Source: Chara braunii
Taxonomy: Eukaryota > Streptophyta > Charophyceae > Charales > Characeae
Direction: 5' to 3'
NCBI GenBank assembly: GCA_003427395.1
Contig: BFEA01000307.1
Coordinates: forward strand, 433,185-469,602
DNA length: 36,418 nt
A model generated the notes under the pieces. It was not told where the DNA came from. It was given only the letters and a program-made list of their open reading frames with translations, and made no database searches. A program made the translations under genes and the position numbers. This document shows positions 11,108-19,212 of the stretch, one piece after another (the first letter of the stretch is position 1; every line of letters begins with the position of its first letter).

Positions 11108-11336
11108 GTTAGTTAAAAGACTTGGCTCTTGAGGCCGAGGTCGCCAGTTCGAATTCGTGCTTGCACGGAAGAGGGCCTTGGGCTCAGATGTACGGATCTA
11201 TAACAACTACTGACATTATCCACTTGCTGCTCGCTGGTTGGCAATGAGGTATGGTGATGAGGTGCTGATGGATTTTGCTTCTTCTTCTTCTTCTTCTTCT
11301 TCTTCTTCTTCTTTCTTTTTTTTTCTTCTATTTTTT
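11108..11336 (+). mobile_element. tRNA-like SINE with (TTC)n tail
   Basis: The head resembles a class II tRNA: GTTAGTTAAAAGACTTGG, then GCCAGTTCGAATTC (11143-11156) as B box. The body runs through CAGATGTACGGATCTATAAC and GCAATGAGGTATGGTGATGAG and ends at a (TTC)n run (from about 11278) after GATGGATTT. Microsatellite tails growing from SINE ends are common. Confidence 0.5.
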
Positions 11337-11505
11337 CTCAGATGTACGGATCTATAACTAATGGAATTATCTACTCGCTGCTCGCTGCTTAGCAATGAGG
11401 TATGGTGATGAGGTGATGATGGATTTCTTCTTTTTCTTCTTCTTCTTCTTCTTCTTCTTCTTCTTCTTCTTCTTCTTCCTTCTTTTTTCTTCTTTTTTTT
11501 TTTTT
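11337..11505 (+). mobile_element. second, headless copy of the same SINE body
   Basis: CAGATGTACGGATCTATAAC (11340) and GCAATGAGGTATGGTGATGAG, shortened here, recur as in the preceding element and again end in GATGGATTT followed by TTC repeats to about 11505. The tRNA-like head is missing, so this is a 5'-truncated insertion or a local duplication. Confidence 0.6.
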
Positions 11506-11752
11506 AAGAACGGCGACGGCCTTGAAATATGATCATTGAACTGACCACCCCCACGCAATTCCGAATAATGATAGTGATAAACAGAGGCCAACAACTGCTT
11601 CCCGTAATGCCTCGATGATCACCACAATTTCGCACGTACTGCACTCAGCAAAACACGCGCGCAACTGGTCATCTGGTTGCATCTGGATTCGAACTCGGTC
11701 TGTATTTCAACGGTTTATGCGTGTACAAACTGAGCTAGGCTCGTTGGTATTT
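11506..11752 (-). mobile_element. tRNA-derived SINE, family S1, copy a
   Basis: Read on the minus strand: A box TAGCTCAGTTTG (11738-11727), B box GAGTTCGAATCC (11696-11685), then a body ending in a segment related to GGTCAGTTCAATGATCATAT and an A tail (the plus-strand T run just before 11506). The same body occurs at 13081-13230 and 13749-13890, so this is a family. Confidence 0.75.
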
Positions 11753-11865
11753 TTTTAAGGATTTCGATCATTCTCTTTTTTATTTTCAGCAGCAAGCTTC
11801 GATCCATTCGTGGGAAGCAAAATTAGATAGTTTACGGCGTAATATTATTTCTTTTCTTCCAATCG

Positions 11866-11940
11866 GGACTGGAACTTGGGTCTGTATTTCAACCGTTCAT
11901 GATTGTACCAACTGAGCTAGGCTCATTGGTTCCCACACAG
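11866..11940 (-). mobile_element. tRNA-derived SINE head, fragment
   Basis: Minus strand carries TAGCTCAGTTGG (A box, near 11918) and AAGTTCCAGTCCCG (B box, near 11878) with the same intervening tRNA-like sequence as family S1, but the downstream body differs or is decayed. Confidence 0.6.
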
Positions 11941-12319
11941 CGTAAATTTGATTTGCAAAGGGTAACTCTTTTAAGCCCAACCAATTTTTGAATTGGTTGA
12001 GATAAGTTCTTTTCATTGTGCCCAGGTTGATCGAGAAAAGGGGGGAAAAAAAAAAAAAAGTTTGACTTGACCGATCACATATTATGTCGGCTGAAGGATA
12101 GGAGAACGATTCCAAGACGGCAAGAGTTTTATAACATTTCATTTTTATTTATTAAATTTTATTTAATATTTATTATTTCATCAAGTTCTTTGGGGGGGGG
12201 TGGAGGCCAGTGTATGCGCCATTGGTCGTCCTTTCTCCGAGCTGCCCTTTTGTAGGTTCGACGTACGCAAATAAAATACTAGAGTCCGCTCTCAGAAAAA
12301 AAAAAAAAAAAAAAAAAAG

Positions 12320-12530
12320 AAACTAGCAGAAAGGTGATGTGCCTGCCTTGAGGCTGACTGTTCAACACAGATCCTGAGCTCAAATCCTTGCGCATTCCAT
12401 ACATAAAAAAAAAAAAAGATCCTATCAGAGAAAGAAGAAAAGTGATGTGCCTGCCTTGAGGCTCAATGGGACAAACGAATAATGTTGCTGAACACAGATC
12501 GTGAGTTGAAATCCTTGTGCATTCATAGCC
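12320..12530 (+). mobile_element. two short A-tailed SINE-like copies in tandem
   Basis: GTGATGTGCCTGCCTTGAGG occurs at about 12333 and 12442. Each copy is followed by a B-box-like GAGCTCAAATCC (12375) or GAGTTGAAATCC (12503) and CCTTGYGCATTC. The first copy ends in a poly-A run (12404-12417), and a longer A run lies just upstream at 12297-12318. The first copy also has an A-box-like TAGCAGAAAGG. Confidence 0.55.
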
Positions 12531-12849
12531 AACATCTATAATCATGGGAAATTGGCTATTACCACGATGAGCCACATAGCTGTAACCTTTTTCTTTTTTT
12601 TTTCTTTTTTTTTTTTGACATAGCTGTAAATTCTAAGTTTTATCGATTAATCGATCGGTCATAAGCGTGACTTCTTTTTATGTTCTCTTAATCGAATGGC
12701 CATTAGTTCGATCGGTATGGGTGAGAAAGCACACACACACACGATCGCAAGTGTCGCACACAATTGCACGCACAGCAAGTCTCGGAAATGCAACCCCTGT
12801 GAAAGAAAACAAGAGCAAAGAGGAATTACGGTAAACTTTAAAGGGAAAA

Positions 12850-12927
12850 AAAAAAAAAAAAAGAGAGAGAGACTTCTAAACTTCCACGCGGCGAGATGCA
12901 ATGCAGACTTCGAGATTTTCACGTTAC

Positions 12928-12973
<46 letters not shown>

Positions 12974-13064
12974 AACCTTATGCAAGTCTCTCCTTCCCTT
13001 TTTCCCAGCAAGTCTCCATGGTCCTTCTTCGCTGTCCTCTTCGCCCGCCCGCCCGCCCGCCCGC
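12850..13064. repeat. poly-A (37 nt) and (CCCG)n tracts
   Basis: An A run near 12846-12861, 37 consecutive A at 12935-12971, and a CCCG repeat at about 13042-13064. The poly-Lys and poly-Phe ORFs over this interval are products of the homopolymers. Confidence 0.95.
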
Positions 13065-13080
13065 AAGCCGGCGTCCTTCA

Positions 13081-13230
13081 CTCCGGCGTTGAGATATCAT
13101 CATTGAACTAACCGGCCCCAGGTAATTCAAAATTGTCTTAGCTGTTATCTGATTTTGTCTGGATTCGAGCTTAGGATCTGTACTTCAACAATTCATCGGT
13201 GTACCAACTGAGCTCGGCCCGTTGGTAACG
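13081..13230 (-). mobile_element. tRNA-derived SINE, family S1, copy b
   Basis: On the minus strand: A box GAGCTCAGTTGG (near 13215), B box AGCTCGAATCC (near 13170), then the shared body with GGTTAGTTCAATGATGATAT at the 3' end. Substitutions in both boxes suggest an old copy. Confidence 0.65.
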
Positions 13231-13296
13231 TCAATATCTTTTCACAAAATGCACCAAATTCAAATGGCTTCAATTATAACAGGGTGTTGCGCGCGC

Positions 13297-13326
13297 GGTG
13301 GGGGGGGGGGGGGGGGGGGGGGGGGG
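13297..13326. repeat. long poly-G run
   Basis: About 27 or more consecutive G following GCGCGCGGT. A run this long is hard to sequence, so its length is unreliable. Confidence 0.95.
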
Positions 13327-13748
13327 ACGCAGTTTGTAGGAGGTGAGTGAAGATCCTCCTCCCTCGCGCTCACACACAACACACCTCCAAATCGGCGAAG
13401 AACACCCCATACGGTTCAACGCGTCATCAGTTCCGCGCGTTTAGTAAAATCAGTTACTGTCCATTGAACTCCATTCTGACTCTAAGTCACCCCCTTTCAC
13501 GAGACTCACCCTCGAATTGATTACTTAGCCAAGTTCAGAGGGAGGAGGAGGACGAAGGCGACGAGAACAAACACTGTCAGGTGCAAGAAGTCGAATCGTG
13601 ATAATCAGGCCAATCACCATATGTCCATGTTCAACAGAGAATATCTCTATAGAATCTGCAGAGACGGAGCCTCCGTACCCGCGCTCTTGCCACGCACGTT
13701 CCCCAACATGTTTGGCCTGGATGCGCACCAGCCTCTTTATTGTTTTCA

Positions 13749-13890
13749 AAAAAGGGCGACCACCTTGAGATATCATCACATCGAACTGACCGGCCCTAAG
13801 TAATTAAGAATTGCCGTACTTCACTCATCTGTTTCCCGGTCTGTATCTCAGTACTTCAGGGGTGTACCAACTGAGCTAGGCCAGCTGGTC
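13749..13890 (-). mobile_element. tRNA-derived SINE, family S1, copy c
   Basis: Minus-strand A box TAGCTCAGTTGG (near 13878) with the family S1 body (GGCCGGTCAGTTCGATGTG, then ATATCTCAAGGTGGTCGCCC) and a short A run at the 3' end (plus-strand TTTTCAAAAAAGGGCG at about 13743). The B box is degraded. Confidence 0.65.
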
Positions 13891-14016
13891 GCACCAGCCT
13901 GTTTAGAAGATTTGCCTCAATTTGAAACTCGAATCCCACCGCTCGAATCCCCCAAAACTCAGAAGCTCAGTGAACAGCGAGGCCAACGCCGAACGTCCGC
14001 GCATGCAGACAGGATA

Positions 14017-14127
14017 CTACCGTCTTCCCGCGAACATAACGCACCCTGAAAATGAACGTATACAAGATATGTTTCCGGCCCGATACAGTAAAAATGTGGG
14101 TGCGTTGTGTTCGGGGGAAGACGGTAG
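14017..14127. mobile_element. MITE-like foldback, CCGTCTTC family, copy 2
   Basis: Inverted repeats of 30 bp at 14017-14046 and 14098-14127, beginning CTACCGTCTTCCC, with about 2 mismatches. The centre is unrelated to that of copy 1. The right flank after GACGG is TA and the left flank before CCGTC is TA, consistent with a TA target. Confidence 0.75.
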
Positions 14128-14194
14128 CTACCATGACAGCACGTACACGGACTGATCAACCATAGCTCTCCAAGAGAAAGAACAACAAGAAAGG

Positions 14195-14355
14195 AGGAGG
14201 AGGAGGAGGAGGAGGAGGGGGAGGAAAAGGAAGAGAAAGGAGGAGGAGGAGGAGGAGGAGGAGGAGGAGGAGGGGGGGGAGGAAAAGGAAGAGAAAGGAG
14301 ATCGCAACAAAAGGGAATTTCAAAGAGCAGAAAGACAGCAGAGGAGGGGCTAGAG
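14195..14355. repeat. (GGA)n purine tract with internal duplication
   Basis: Long GGA repeats, with the block GGGGGAGGAAAAGGAAGAG appearing twice (about 14216 and 14273). The long Pro- and Ser-rich minus-strand ORFs here are simple-repeat artefacts. Confidence 0.95.
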
Positions 14356-14954
14356 GAGGAGGATAAGGATGATGACGACAACGATGAATCGATGATTGAG
14401 GCAACGAGTGAGAGTACATCGAATTGTATGCATACGCTGACTCACCCAATAGTTCGCAAGCTGGACGACTTGGGGGTGGAGGAGGCAGCAGAAGCTTCGT
14501 TGCACAAGCACACTCCTTTCCGAGTTCCGCGGGAAGTAAGCCTTGGGTTGTGGAGATGGCCCCCTTCCCTCGATGTCGACGACGACGCTACGACGTCAGG
14601 TCCGGCGCGAGCAGAGAAGCATGCAGGTGCAAACCCTGCCCCTACCGAAGATGATGCCCGACAGCAGGCAGGAGACGCCATCGCGCGCGCGCGCGCGCGC
14701 CTCGTTCCTTCGCGCGCACGCACTAACTACACTCCCCCGCTACAGTACGGTCGATGACAGGTAGACGACGTGCGCCAAGCGACGGGAAAGTGGATCGCTC
14801 CTCCTTCACAATGAGTTCAGGCCGCAGCTGGGACTCCACGTTTTGCAGCTCACAGGTTGGCAGCACTGCGCTTCCGCGCAATTGCGTCGACACAAGTAGG
14901 CCATATGTATGCTGATCGTCGATGCACGAACCGCCGTCAGGAGGGCCCGCGGGT
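14356..14954. other. no gene recognised
   Basis: A plus-strand frame from 14392 to 14757 is open (121 codons) but overlaps open frames on both strands and ends in a (GC)n run (14684-14701). No motif was recognised. Confidence 0.35.
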
Positions 14955-14981
14955 GTATACGTGTGTGTGTTTGTGCATGGC

Positions 14982-15012
<31 letters not shown>

Positions 15013-15034
15013 GTGAGTGTGTGTGTGTGTGTGT

Positions 15035-15071
<37 letters not shown>
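14955..15071. repeat. (GT)n followed by (GA)n
   Basis: GT repeats with minor interruptions pass into about 34 bases of GA. Confidence 0.95.
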
Positions 15072-15075
<4 letters not shown>

Positions 15076-15291
15076 GAGATGAAGGGGAGGGTCAGGCGCA
15101 CGAGCAAAAGATGAGAGGACGAGAGTAAAAAGATACTTCAGAAGTGGTCGCCAGTCACACCGTCTCGTTTGTGGGTGAGGCCGACGGGCTCGTCAGCACC
15201 AGCACTTGAGGTAAACGAAAACCGGCCTTGTGTTCGCCCACGGTTGAGCGGGGAATCCGCCGATCCAAAAATTCCCCAAGGCGCCATCTTC

Positions 15292-15440
15292 GACCCGCCA
15301 ACACAGGTCCTTCGGGACATCCGTTAAAATTGGAATGTTACAGAGAAGATTAGCATGGCCCCTGCGTAAGGATGGCACGACGCATAAATCGAGAAAATGG
15401 TCCAAAATTAAAATATAAAAACAAAGACCCGCCAACACAG
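15292..15440 (+). pseudogene. U6 snRNA retropseudogene with 15-bp target duplication
   Basis: Positions 15307-15409 follow plant U6 snRNA almost end to end: GTCCTTCGGGACATCCG, TTAAAATTGG, ACAGAGAAGATTAGCATGG, CCCCTGCG, AAGGATGG, AAATCGAG, GGTCCAAAATT. The ACAGAGA box and AGC triad are intact. Several other positions are substituted, and there is a small insertion at GGCACGACGCA. An A-rich tail (15410-15425) follows. The whole is bracketed by perfect 15-bp direct repeats GACCCGCCAACACAG at 15292-15306 and 15426-15440. No TATA-like box sits at the usual distance upstream and no T terminator follows. This is the signature of LINE-mediated reverse transcription of the snRNA, not of a working gene. 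Confidence 0.93.
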
Positions 15441-15799
15441 ACCGCCAGCCGTCTCCTCCCCGCCCCGCCAAATCGCCCAGCCTTCACCTGCGGTCGAGAA
15501 AACCGAGCGCAAATTTTTTCTTTTTTTTCTTTTTGGATGTTACCCGCCCGGAGCGCCGGTTAATTTTTCCTTCGGGTGGTCCGTGGCAGGTAGATGGCAC
15601 TACCGGGGCGGAGAATGCGCGAGATTGGGCCCCACCTGGCTGCCGTCCGACGTGGCGTCCACGTCAAGTTGTTCTTGGGCGTCACATTGCGTCGTGATCG
15701 TCCGCCCTGCGGGCAAATCTCAGGCTGTGTAGCGGATCGCCCACGGTAGTGCCTGGGCCGGATCGCCAGGGTGATCGGGTAGAATTCCCACCAGACACC

Positions 15800-15980
15800 G
15801 CCCCCGTGGCTGAATGGTCCACACATGTGACTAATGGTGAACACATCTCGAGTTCAACCCCCTTGAAATCAGATGAGGGAACTAATGTTAGGGGTGGAGG
15901 AAGAGGGAAGCCTGGAGTGAGGCTTGGGGTGCTTGCCAGTTCCCAGTCCAAAAAACTGAGGTTGGTGCGGGAGCCAGCAT
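15800..15980 (+). mobile_element. tRNA-derived SINE
   Basis: A box GTGGCTGAATGG (15806-15817) and B box GAGTTCAACCC (15850-15860), 32 nt apart, form a tRNA-like head, followed by an unrelated purine-rich body. The family differs from S1. The 3' end is unclear because a foldback element follows immediately. Confidence 0.6.
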
Positions 15981-15981
15981 G

Positions 15982-16040
15982 CCATCTTCCTGCAAATAGA
16001 ACGCCTGGTCTTTTTTTTAGCTCTATACAGGTGAAGATGG
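15982..16040. mobile_element. MITE-like foldback, CCRTCTTC family, copy 3
   Basis: CCATCTTCCTGCAAATAGA at 15982 is the imperfect inverted repeat of the segment ending GGTGAAGATGG at 16040. Internally GCCTGGTCTTT is shared with copy 4, so the two belong to one subfamily. Confidence 0.6.
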
Positions 16041-16180
16041 TAGGGTGCTCGCTAGCGGGGCCTGATGGAGGCTGAGGACTGGAGAGAGTGATTATGGCCA
16101 GTGCAATGGAGAGGTTGGTGGCGAACAGGGTGCTGGCTGGTGGGAGCCAGTGTGCCCGAATCCTATGCTCGTCAGCAACG

Positions 16181-16254
16181 ACCATCTTCTTCTGAATGGA
16201 AAGCCTGGTCTTTATAGTAATAATGACTGGGCGCTATATTCAGGTGAAAACGGT
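16181..16254. mobile_element. MITE-like foldback, CCRTCTTC family, copy 4
   Basis: ACCATCTTCTTCTGAATGG (16181) pairs imperfectly with the segment ending CAGGTGAAAACGGT (16254). The centre shares GCCTGGTCTTT with copy 3. It abuts the start of repeat R1 exactly, so either R1 or this element inserted next to the other. Confidence 0.55.
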
Positions 16255-16646
16255 GTTGAGCGCATCGGTTCCGCAGGGCGACCCTCGTGGCCGTGTCACA
16301 CAGGATTTTGCAGGACTTGTTACGGAGAGCGTTTGCCGCTCCGGCCGAATGCGCCAGCCGTACCTCTCACGAGCGCTATGACATGATAGGGCCCCGCAAG
16401 GCACAGCTTACCTCCACCTGCGGGACTCGGAGTTGTCACCATCCCTTGGGTGGGCGTATCCCACCCGAGCGAAGGTTTTTCGTATGCAATCGCAGAGGTG
16501 GCTTGACCGAGGGTGTTTCTCGTTCGATTTAACATAGGGGGTACGCGAGGTTAACGACCGAATTGGACCTGCACGCGAACTGTTACCCAAAGCGCAGATC
16601 TCTCGAACGCGATCCTCCGCCAGTCGACTAGAACAATCATTCTAAC
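16254..16646 (+). repeat. repeat R1, copy 0a, left part (interrupted by retrotransposon)
   Basis: Starts TGTTGAGCGCATCG and aligns along its length with 29356-29766 and 32434-32870. Shared landmarks in order are GTCACACAGGA, GCCGCTCCGGCCGA, GGGCGTATCCC, CGCAGAGGTGG, ATAGGGGGTACGCG and GTCGACTAG. No coding potential. Copy 0a is cut at CTAAC by the LTR retrotransposon and resumes at 27030. Confidence 0.8.
16642..16646. other. left target-site duplication CTAAC
   Basis: CTAAC directly before the 5' LTR, repeated directly after the 3' LTR at 27030-27034. Five bases is the usual length for Ty3/gypsy integrases. Confidence 0.85.
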
Positions 16647-16958
16647 TGTAGCGGACCTCGGGTTGGCCTGTGAGACCAGCCCCTTGGCCTGTTCTCACAG
16701 GCCTGTGTTGTATTCGGGGTAGGCCAGTCAAGGCCCGTACCTCTGTCGGTACCTGCCAGTCCAGTCAAGTCTCGTCAGTCCGTTGGGGTATACCCCAGCC
16801 ATTGTCTGTTTTCAGTCTCATTCTTCACTTGCACATTTTGGAGTACGTGCGTTGGAGTCTTGCGTGGAAAGCTGCGTTGTGCCATCTCGTTCCCCCCCTT
16901 CTTCCTCCATCTCCATCTCTGTCACTAGCGGAGCACCACACCTGGTGGGTCCGCTATA
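16647..16958 (+). repeat. 5' LTR (312 bp)
   Basis: Begins TGTAGCGGACC and ends GCTATA; the outer hexamers TGTAGC and GCTATA are near-inverted (GCTACA would be exact). It matches 26718-27029 with about 16 substitutions and no length change. An 11-bp inverted repeat, GGCCTGTGAGA and TCTCACAGGCC, lies near its start and is preserved in both LTRs. No convincing TATA box was picked out. Confidence 0.95.
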
Positions 16959-16959
16959 T

Positions 16960-16978
16960 TGGTATCGAAGCGGGAACG
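16960..16978 (+). other. primer-binding site, iMet-like
   Basis: TGGTATCGAAGC begins one base after the 5' LTR. The common plant initiator-Met primer site is TGGTATCAGAGC; 10 of 12 positions match. Confidence 0.75.
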
Positions 16979-17023
16979 TTCCCCGCTCCCCACCCACCAC
17001 CACATTCCCCGCTCACAGCTGAG

Positions 17024-17064
17024 GAAAACAGCAAAACCCGACATCGGGTTTTTTCGCTGTTTTC
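17024..17064 (+). other. strong leader hairpin
   Basis: GAAAACAGC and AAAACCCGA (17024-17041) pair with TCGGGTTTT and GCTGTTTTC (17044-17064), with a 3-nt bulge and a CA turn. It lies about 60 nt after the primer site, where packaging or dimerisation structures are found in other retroelements; that role is a guess. Confidence 0.7.
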
Positions 17065-17370
17065 GGGCGTTTTTCAGTGAAAACGCAGGGGAAAAGGGGA
17101 AAAGCGGCGCGTGCAGGAAGTGCCACGTGGCGAAAAAGAGAGGCGCCACGACGAGCGCATGCACGCAAGCGCCCAGGCCAAGGCCACCGCACGCGCGCGC
17201 GCGCCAAGCGCCCACGTTGGGCTGCCCCGCCCCGCCCCGCTCCCGAAGTTATCTTATCAAAATCCGAAAATTTTTGCTGCCGCTGGGATTTGAACCCAGG
17301 CACCTGCTGAGCCATGCACATGCGTAAGCAGCCTCATAACACACTCACCACAGTGTGTTCATGGCTTTGT

Positions 17371-17405
17371 AGCACGGCACACTCTTGTTGAAGAGGTGCC
17401 GTGCT
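17371..17405 (+). other. hairpin next to the sequence gap
   Basis: AGCACGGCAC (17371-17380) pairs perfectly with GTGCCGTGCT (17396-17405). Inside, CTCTT pairs with AAGAG around a GTTG tetraloop, with one bulged A. It may have contributed to the assembly break 18 bases downstream. Confidence 0.8.
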
Positions 17406-17423
17406 GGCTATTTACCCCCCCCC

Positions 17424-18176
17424 NNNNNNNNNNNNNNNNNNNNNNNNNNNNNNNNNNNNNNNNNNNNNNNNNNNNNNNNNNNNNNNNNNNNNNNNNNNNN
17501 NNNNNNNNNNNNNNNNNNNNNNNNNNNNNNNNNNNNNNNNNNNNNNNNNNNNNNNNNNNNNNNNNNNNNNNNNNNNNNNNNNNNNNNNNNNNNNNNNNNN
17601 NNNNNNNNNNNNNNNNNNNNNNNNNNNNNNNNNNNNNNNNNNNNNNNNNNNNNNNNNNNNNNNNNNNNNNNNNNNNNNNNNNNNNNNNNNNNNNNNNNNN
17701 NNNNNNNNNNNNNNNNNNNNNNNNNNNNNNNNNNNNNNNNNNNNNNNNNNNNNNNNNNNNNNNNNNNNNNNNNNNNNNNNNNNNNNNNNNNNNNNNNNNN
17801 NNNNNNNNNNNNNNNNNNNNNNNNNNNNNNNNNNNNNNNNNNNNNNNNNNNNNNNNNNNNNNNNNNNNNNNNNNNNNNNNNNNNNNNNNNNNNNNNNNNN
17901 NNNNNNNNNNNNNNNNNNNNNNNNNNNNNNNNNNNNNNNNNNNNNNNNNNNNNNNNNNNNNNNNNNNNNNNNNNNNNNNNNNNNNNNNNNNNNNNNNNNN
18001 NNNNNNNNNNNNNNNNNNNNNNNNNNNNNNNNNNNNNNNNNNNNNNNNNNNNNNNNNNNNNNNNNNNNNNNNNNNNNNNNNNNNNNNNNNNNNNNNNNNN
18101 NNNNNNNNNNNNNNNNNNNNNNNNNNNNNNNNNNNNNNNNNNNNNNNNNNNNNNNNNNNNNNNNNNNNNNNNNNNN
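17424..18176. other. assembly gap, 753 N
   Basis: Unsequenced interval within the retrotransposon leader, preceded by a C run and followed by a T-rich stretch. The true length is unknown. Confidence 1.
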
Positions 18177-18472
18177 TTTTTTCTGTTTTTCTTCTTTCCA
18201 CCTCCCTTTTGATTTATCTTTTCTCTTTTCCAAAAATTCGAAATCTCGTCTTTCCCACCCTCTTTTCTGATTTTCTGATTCATTTCATTTATTTTTCTAT
18301 TTATTCTGGAAATTCGATTTTCTCTACGGCAACCCTAAATTTGATTAGTTGTTAGTTTTCTCATCCTCTTCCCCACCCTCTTTTCTTATTTTTTGATTTA
18401 TTTTTATTTATTCTGAAAGTTCGAATTTCTTGGCGGCAACCCTCAATCTGATTAGGTGTTAGTCTTTCTTGC

Positions 18473-18797
18473 TTTCGGCACACATTTTGACCCCGTGGGG
18501 TTAACGAAGTGCTGCCGAAATTTTCTCATTTTCTCTTACTTAGACTTTTCGTCACACTTCGACCCCATTGGGGTAACGAAATGCTGCCAAAATTTTTGAA
18601 AAATCAGATATCCCATTTCTCTCCACCTCCTCACACACTTATTTACTTATTTATTTATTTATTTATTATTTTTTTGTTTATTTTCTGAAATTTCTTTTTC
18701 TTATTTGCGGCATCTCTAGTGTGCTCACCTTTGTCTCTCCTTTTCCCTTGGCGCATTCTTGACCCCGTGGGGGGTAGGGAAATGCTGCCAAAAATTT
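18473..18797 (+). repeat. three hairpin repeats with ACCCC..GGGGT cores
   Basis: Copy 1 (18473-18520): TTTCGGCA pairs with TGCCGAAA around ACCCC-GT-GGGGT. Copy 2 (about 18558-18597): core CCCC-ATT-GGGG followed by AACGAAATGCTGCC. Copy 3 (18748-18791): TTGGC pairs with GCCAA around a CCCC/GGGG core. All three are followed by a TGCTGCC(G/A)AAAATT-like tail. The reverse complement of this tail recurs in the downstream long units (34362-34381). Confidence 0.75.
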
Positions 18798-19004
18798 CAA
18801 AAAAATAAATATTGTTTTTTCTTTTTCATCCTTTTACTTATTTCTTTAACTATTTTTATTATTTATTTATTTTCTTATTTATTTTTATTTTCTCTCGAAA
18901 TCTCGCTGTTTATTTATTTTCTCCTGCTTCCCCCCCCCCCTATGCTTGCTCTTTTACTTTCTTAATTAGGTCACCGGTACCCTACCCTAACCACTTAAAC
19001 CTCG

Positions 19005-19041
19005 GTTAGGGTTTTCTTAGGGTTTTGTAGGGTTTAGGGTT
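19005..19041 (+). repeat. degenerate telomere-like repeats
   Basis: GGTTAGGGTTTT, CTTAGGGTTTT, GTAGGGTTTAGGGTTC in succession, with one exact TTTAGGG at 19033-19039 and a CCCTAACC just upstream. It resembles the plant-type telomere unit or telobox; at 37 bp it is too short to be a telomere. Confidence 0.55.
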
Positions 19042-19212
19042 CTTCACCCCCCCCCCCCCTACTTCCCCGTCCTCTTCGGGCACCCTGGACCCGAACCACC
19101 CCTCCCCCTTTGACGGCGCCCTCTCTAGCCTTGCTAGCGCCATTCGTCGCTTTCTACCGCGGACTTCCCCCTACGCCCTCTGACCCCCTCCAGTCCGGTC
19201 CGTCATCTCCCC

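Larger units (their letters stand above)
16979..19212 (+). other. retrotransposon leader, structured, with internal gap
   Basis: About 2.2 kb between primer site and gag. It contains an 18-bp hairpin (17024-17064), a minus-strand tRNA-like B box (CCTGGGTTCAAATCCC, 17303-17288), a 10+5-bp hairpin next to the gap (17371-17405), a run of 753 N, an old tandem duplication of about 115 bp (near 18255-18355 and 18373-18475), three ACCCC/GGGGT hairpins (18473-18797) and a telomere-like stretch (19005-19041). No ORF is credible here; frames that span the N run are meaningless. Confidence 0.75.

Noticed and set aside
12659-13106. 140- and 136-codon ORFs on opposite strands
   Set aside because: Both are built on the poly-A run (poly-Phe or poly-Lys) and the CCCG repeat.
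13959-14449. Long Pro/Ser/Leu-rich minus-strand ORFs
   Set aside because: Translations of the GGA repeat; no coding signal.
15307-15409. Functional U6 snRNA gene
   Set aside because: No TATA-like or upstream promoter element at the expected place, no T terminator, an A-rich tail and target duplications instead.
17359-18355. Six open frames of about 270-320 codons spanning this interval
   Set aside because: They consist almost wholly of unknown residues from the 753-N gap; they are artefacts.
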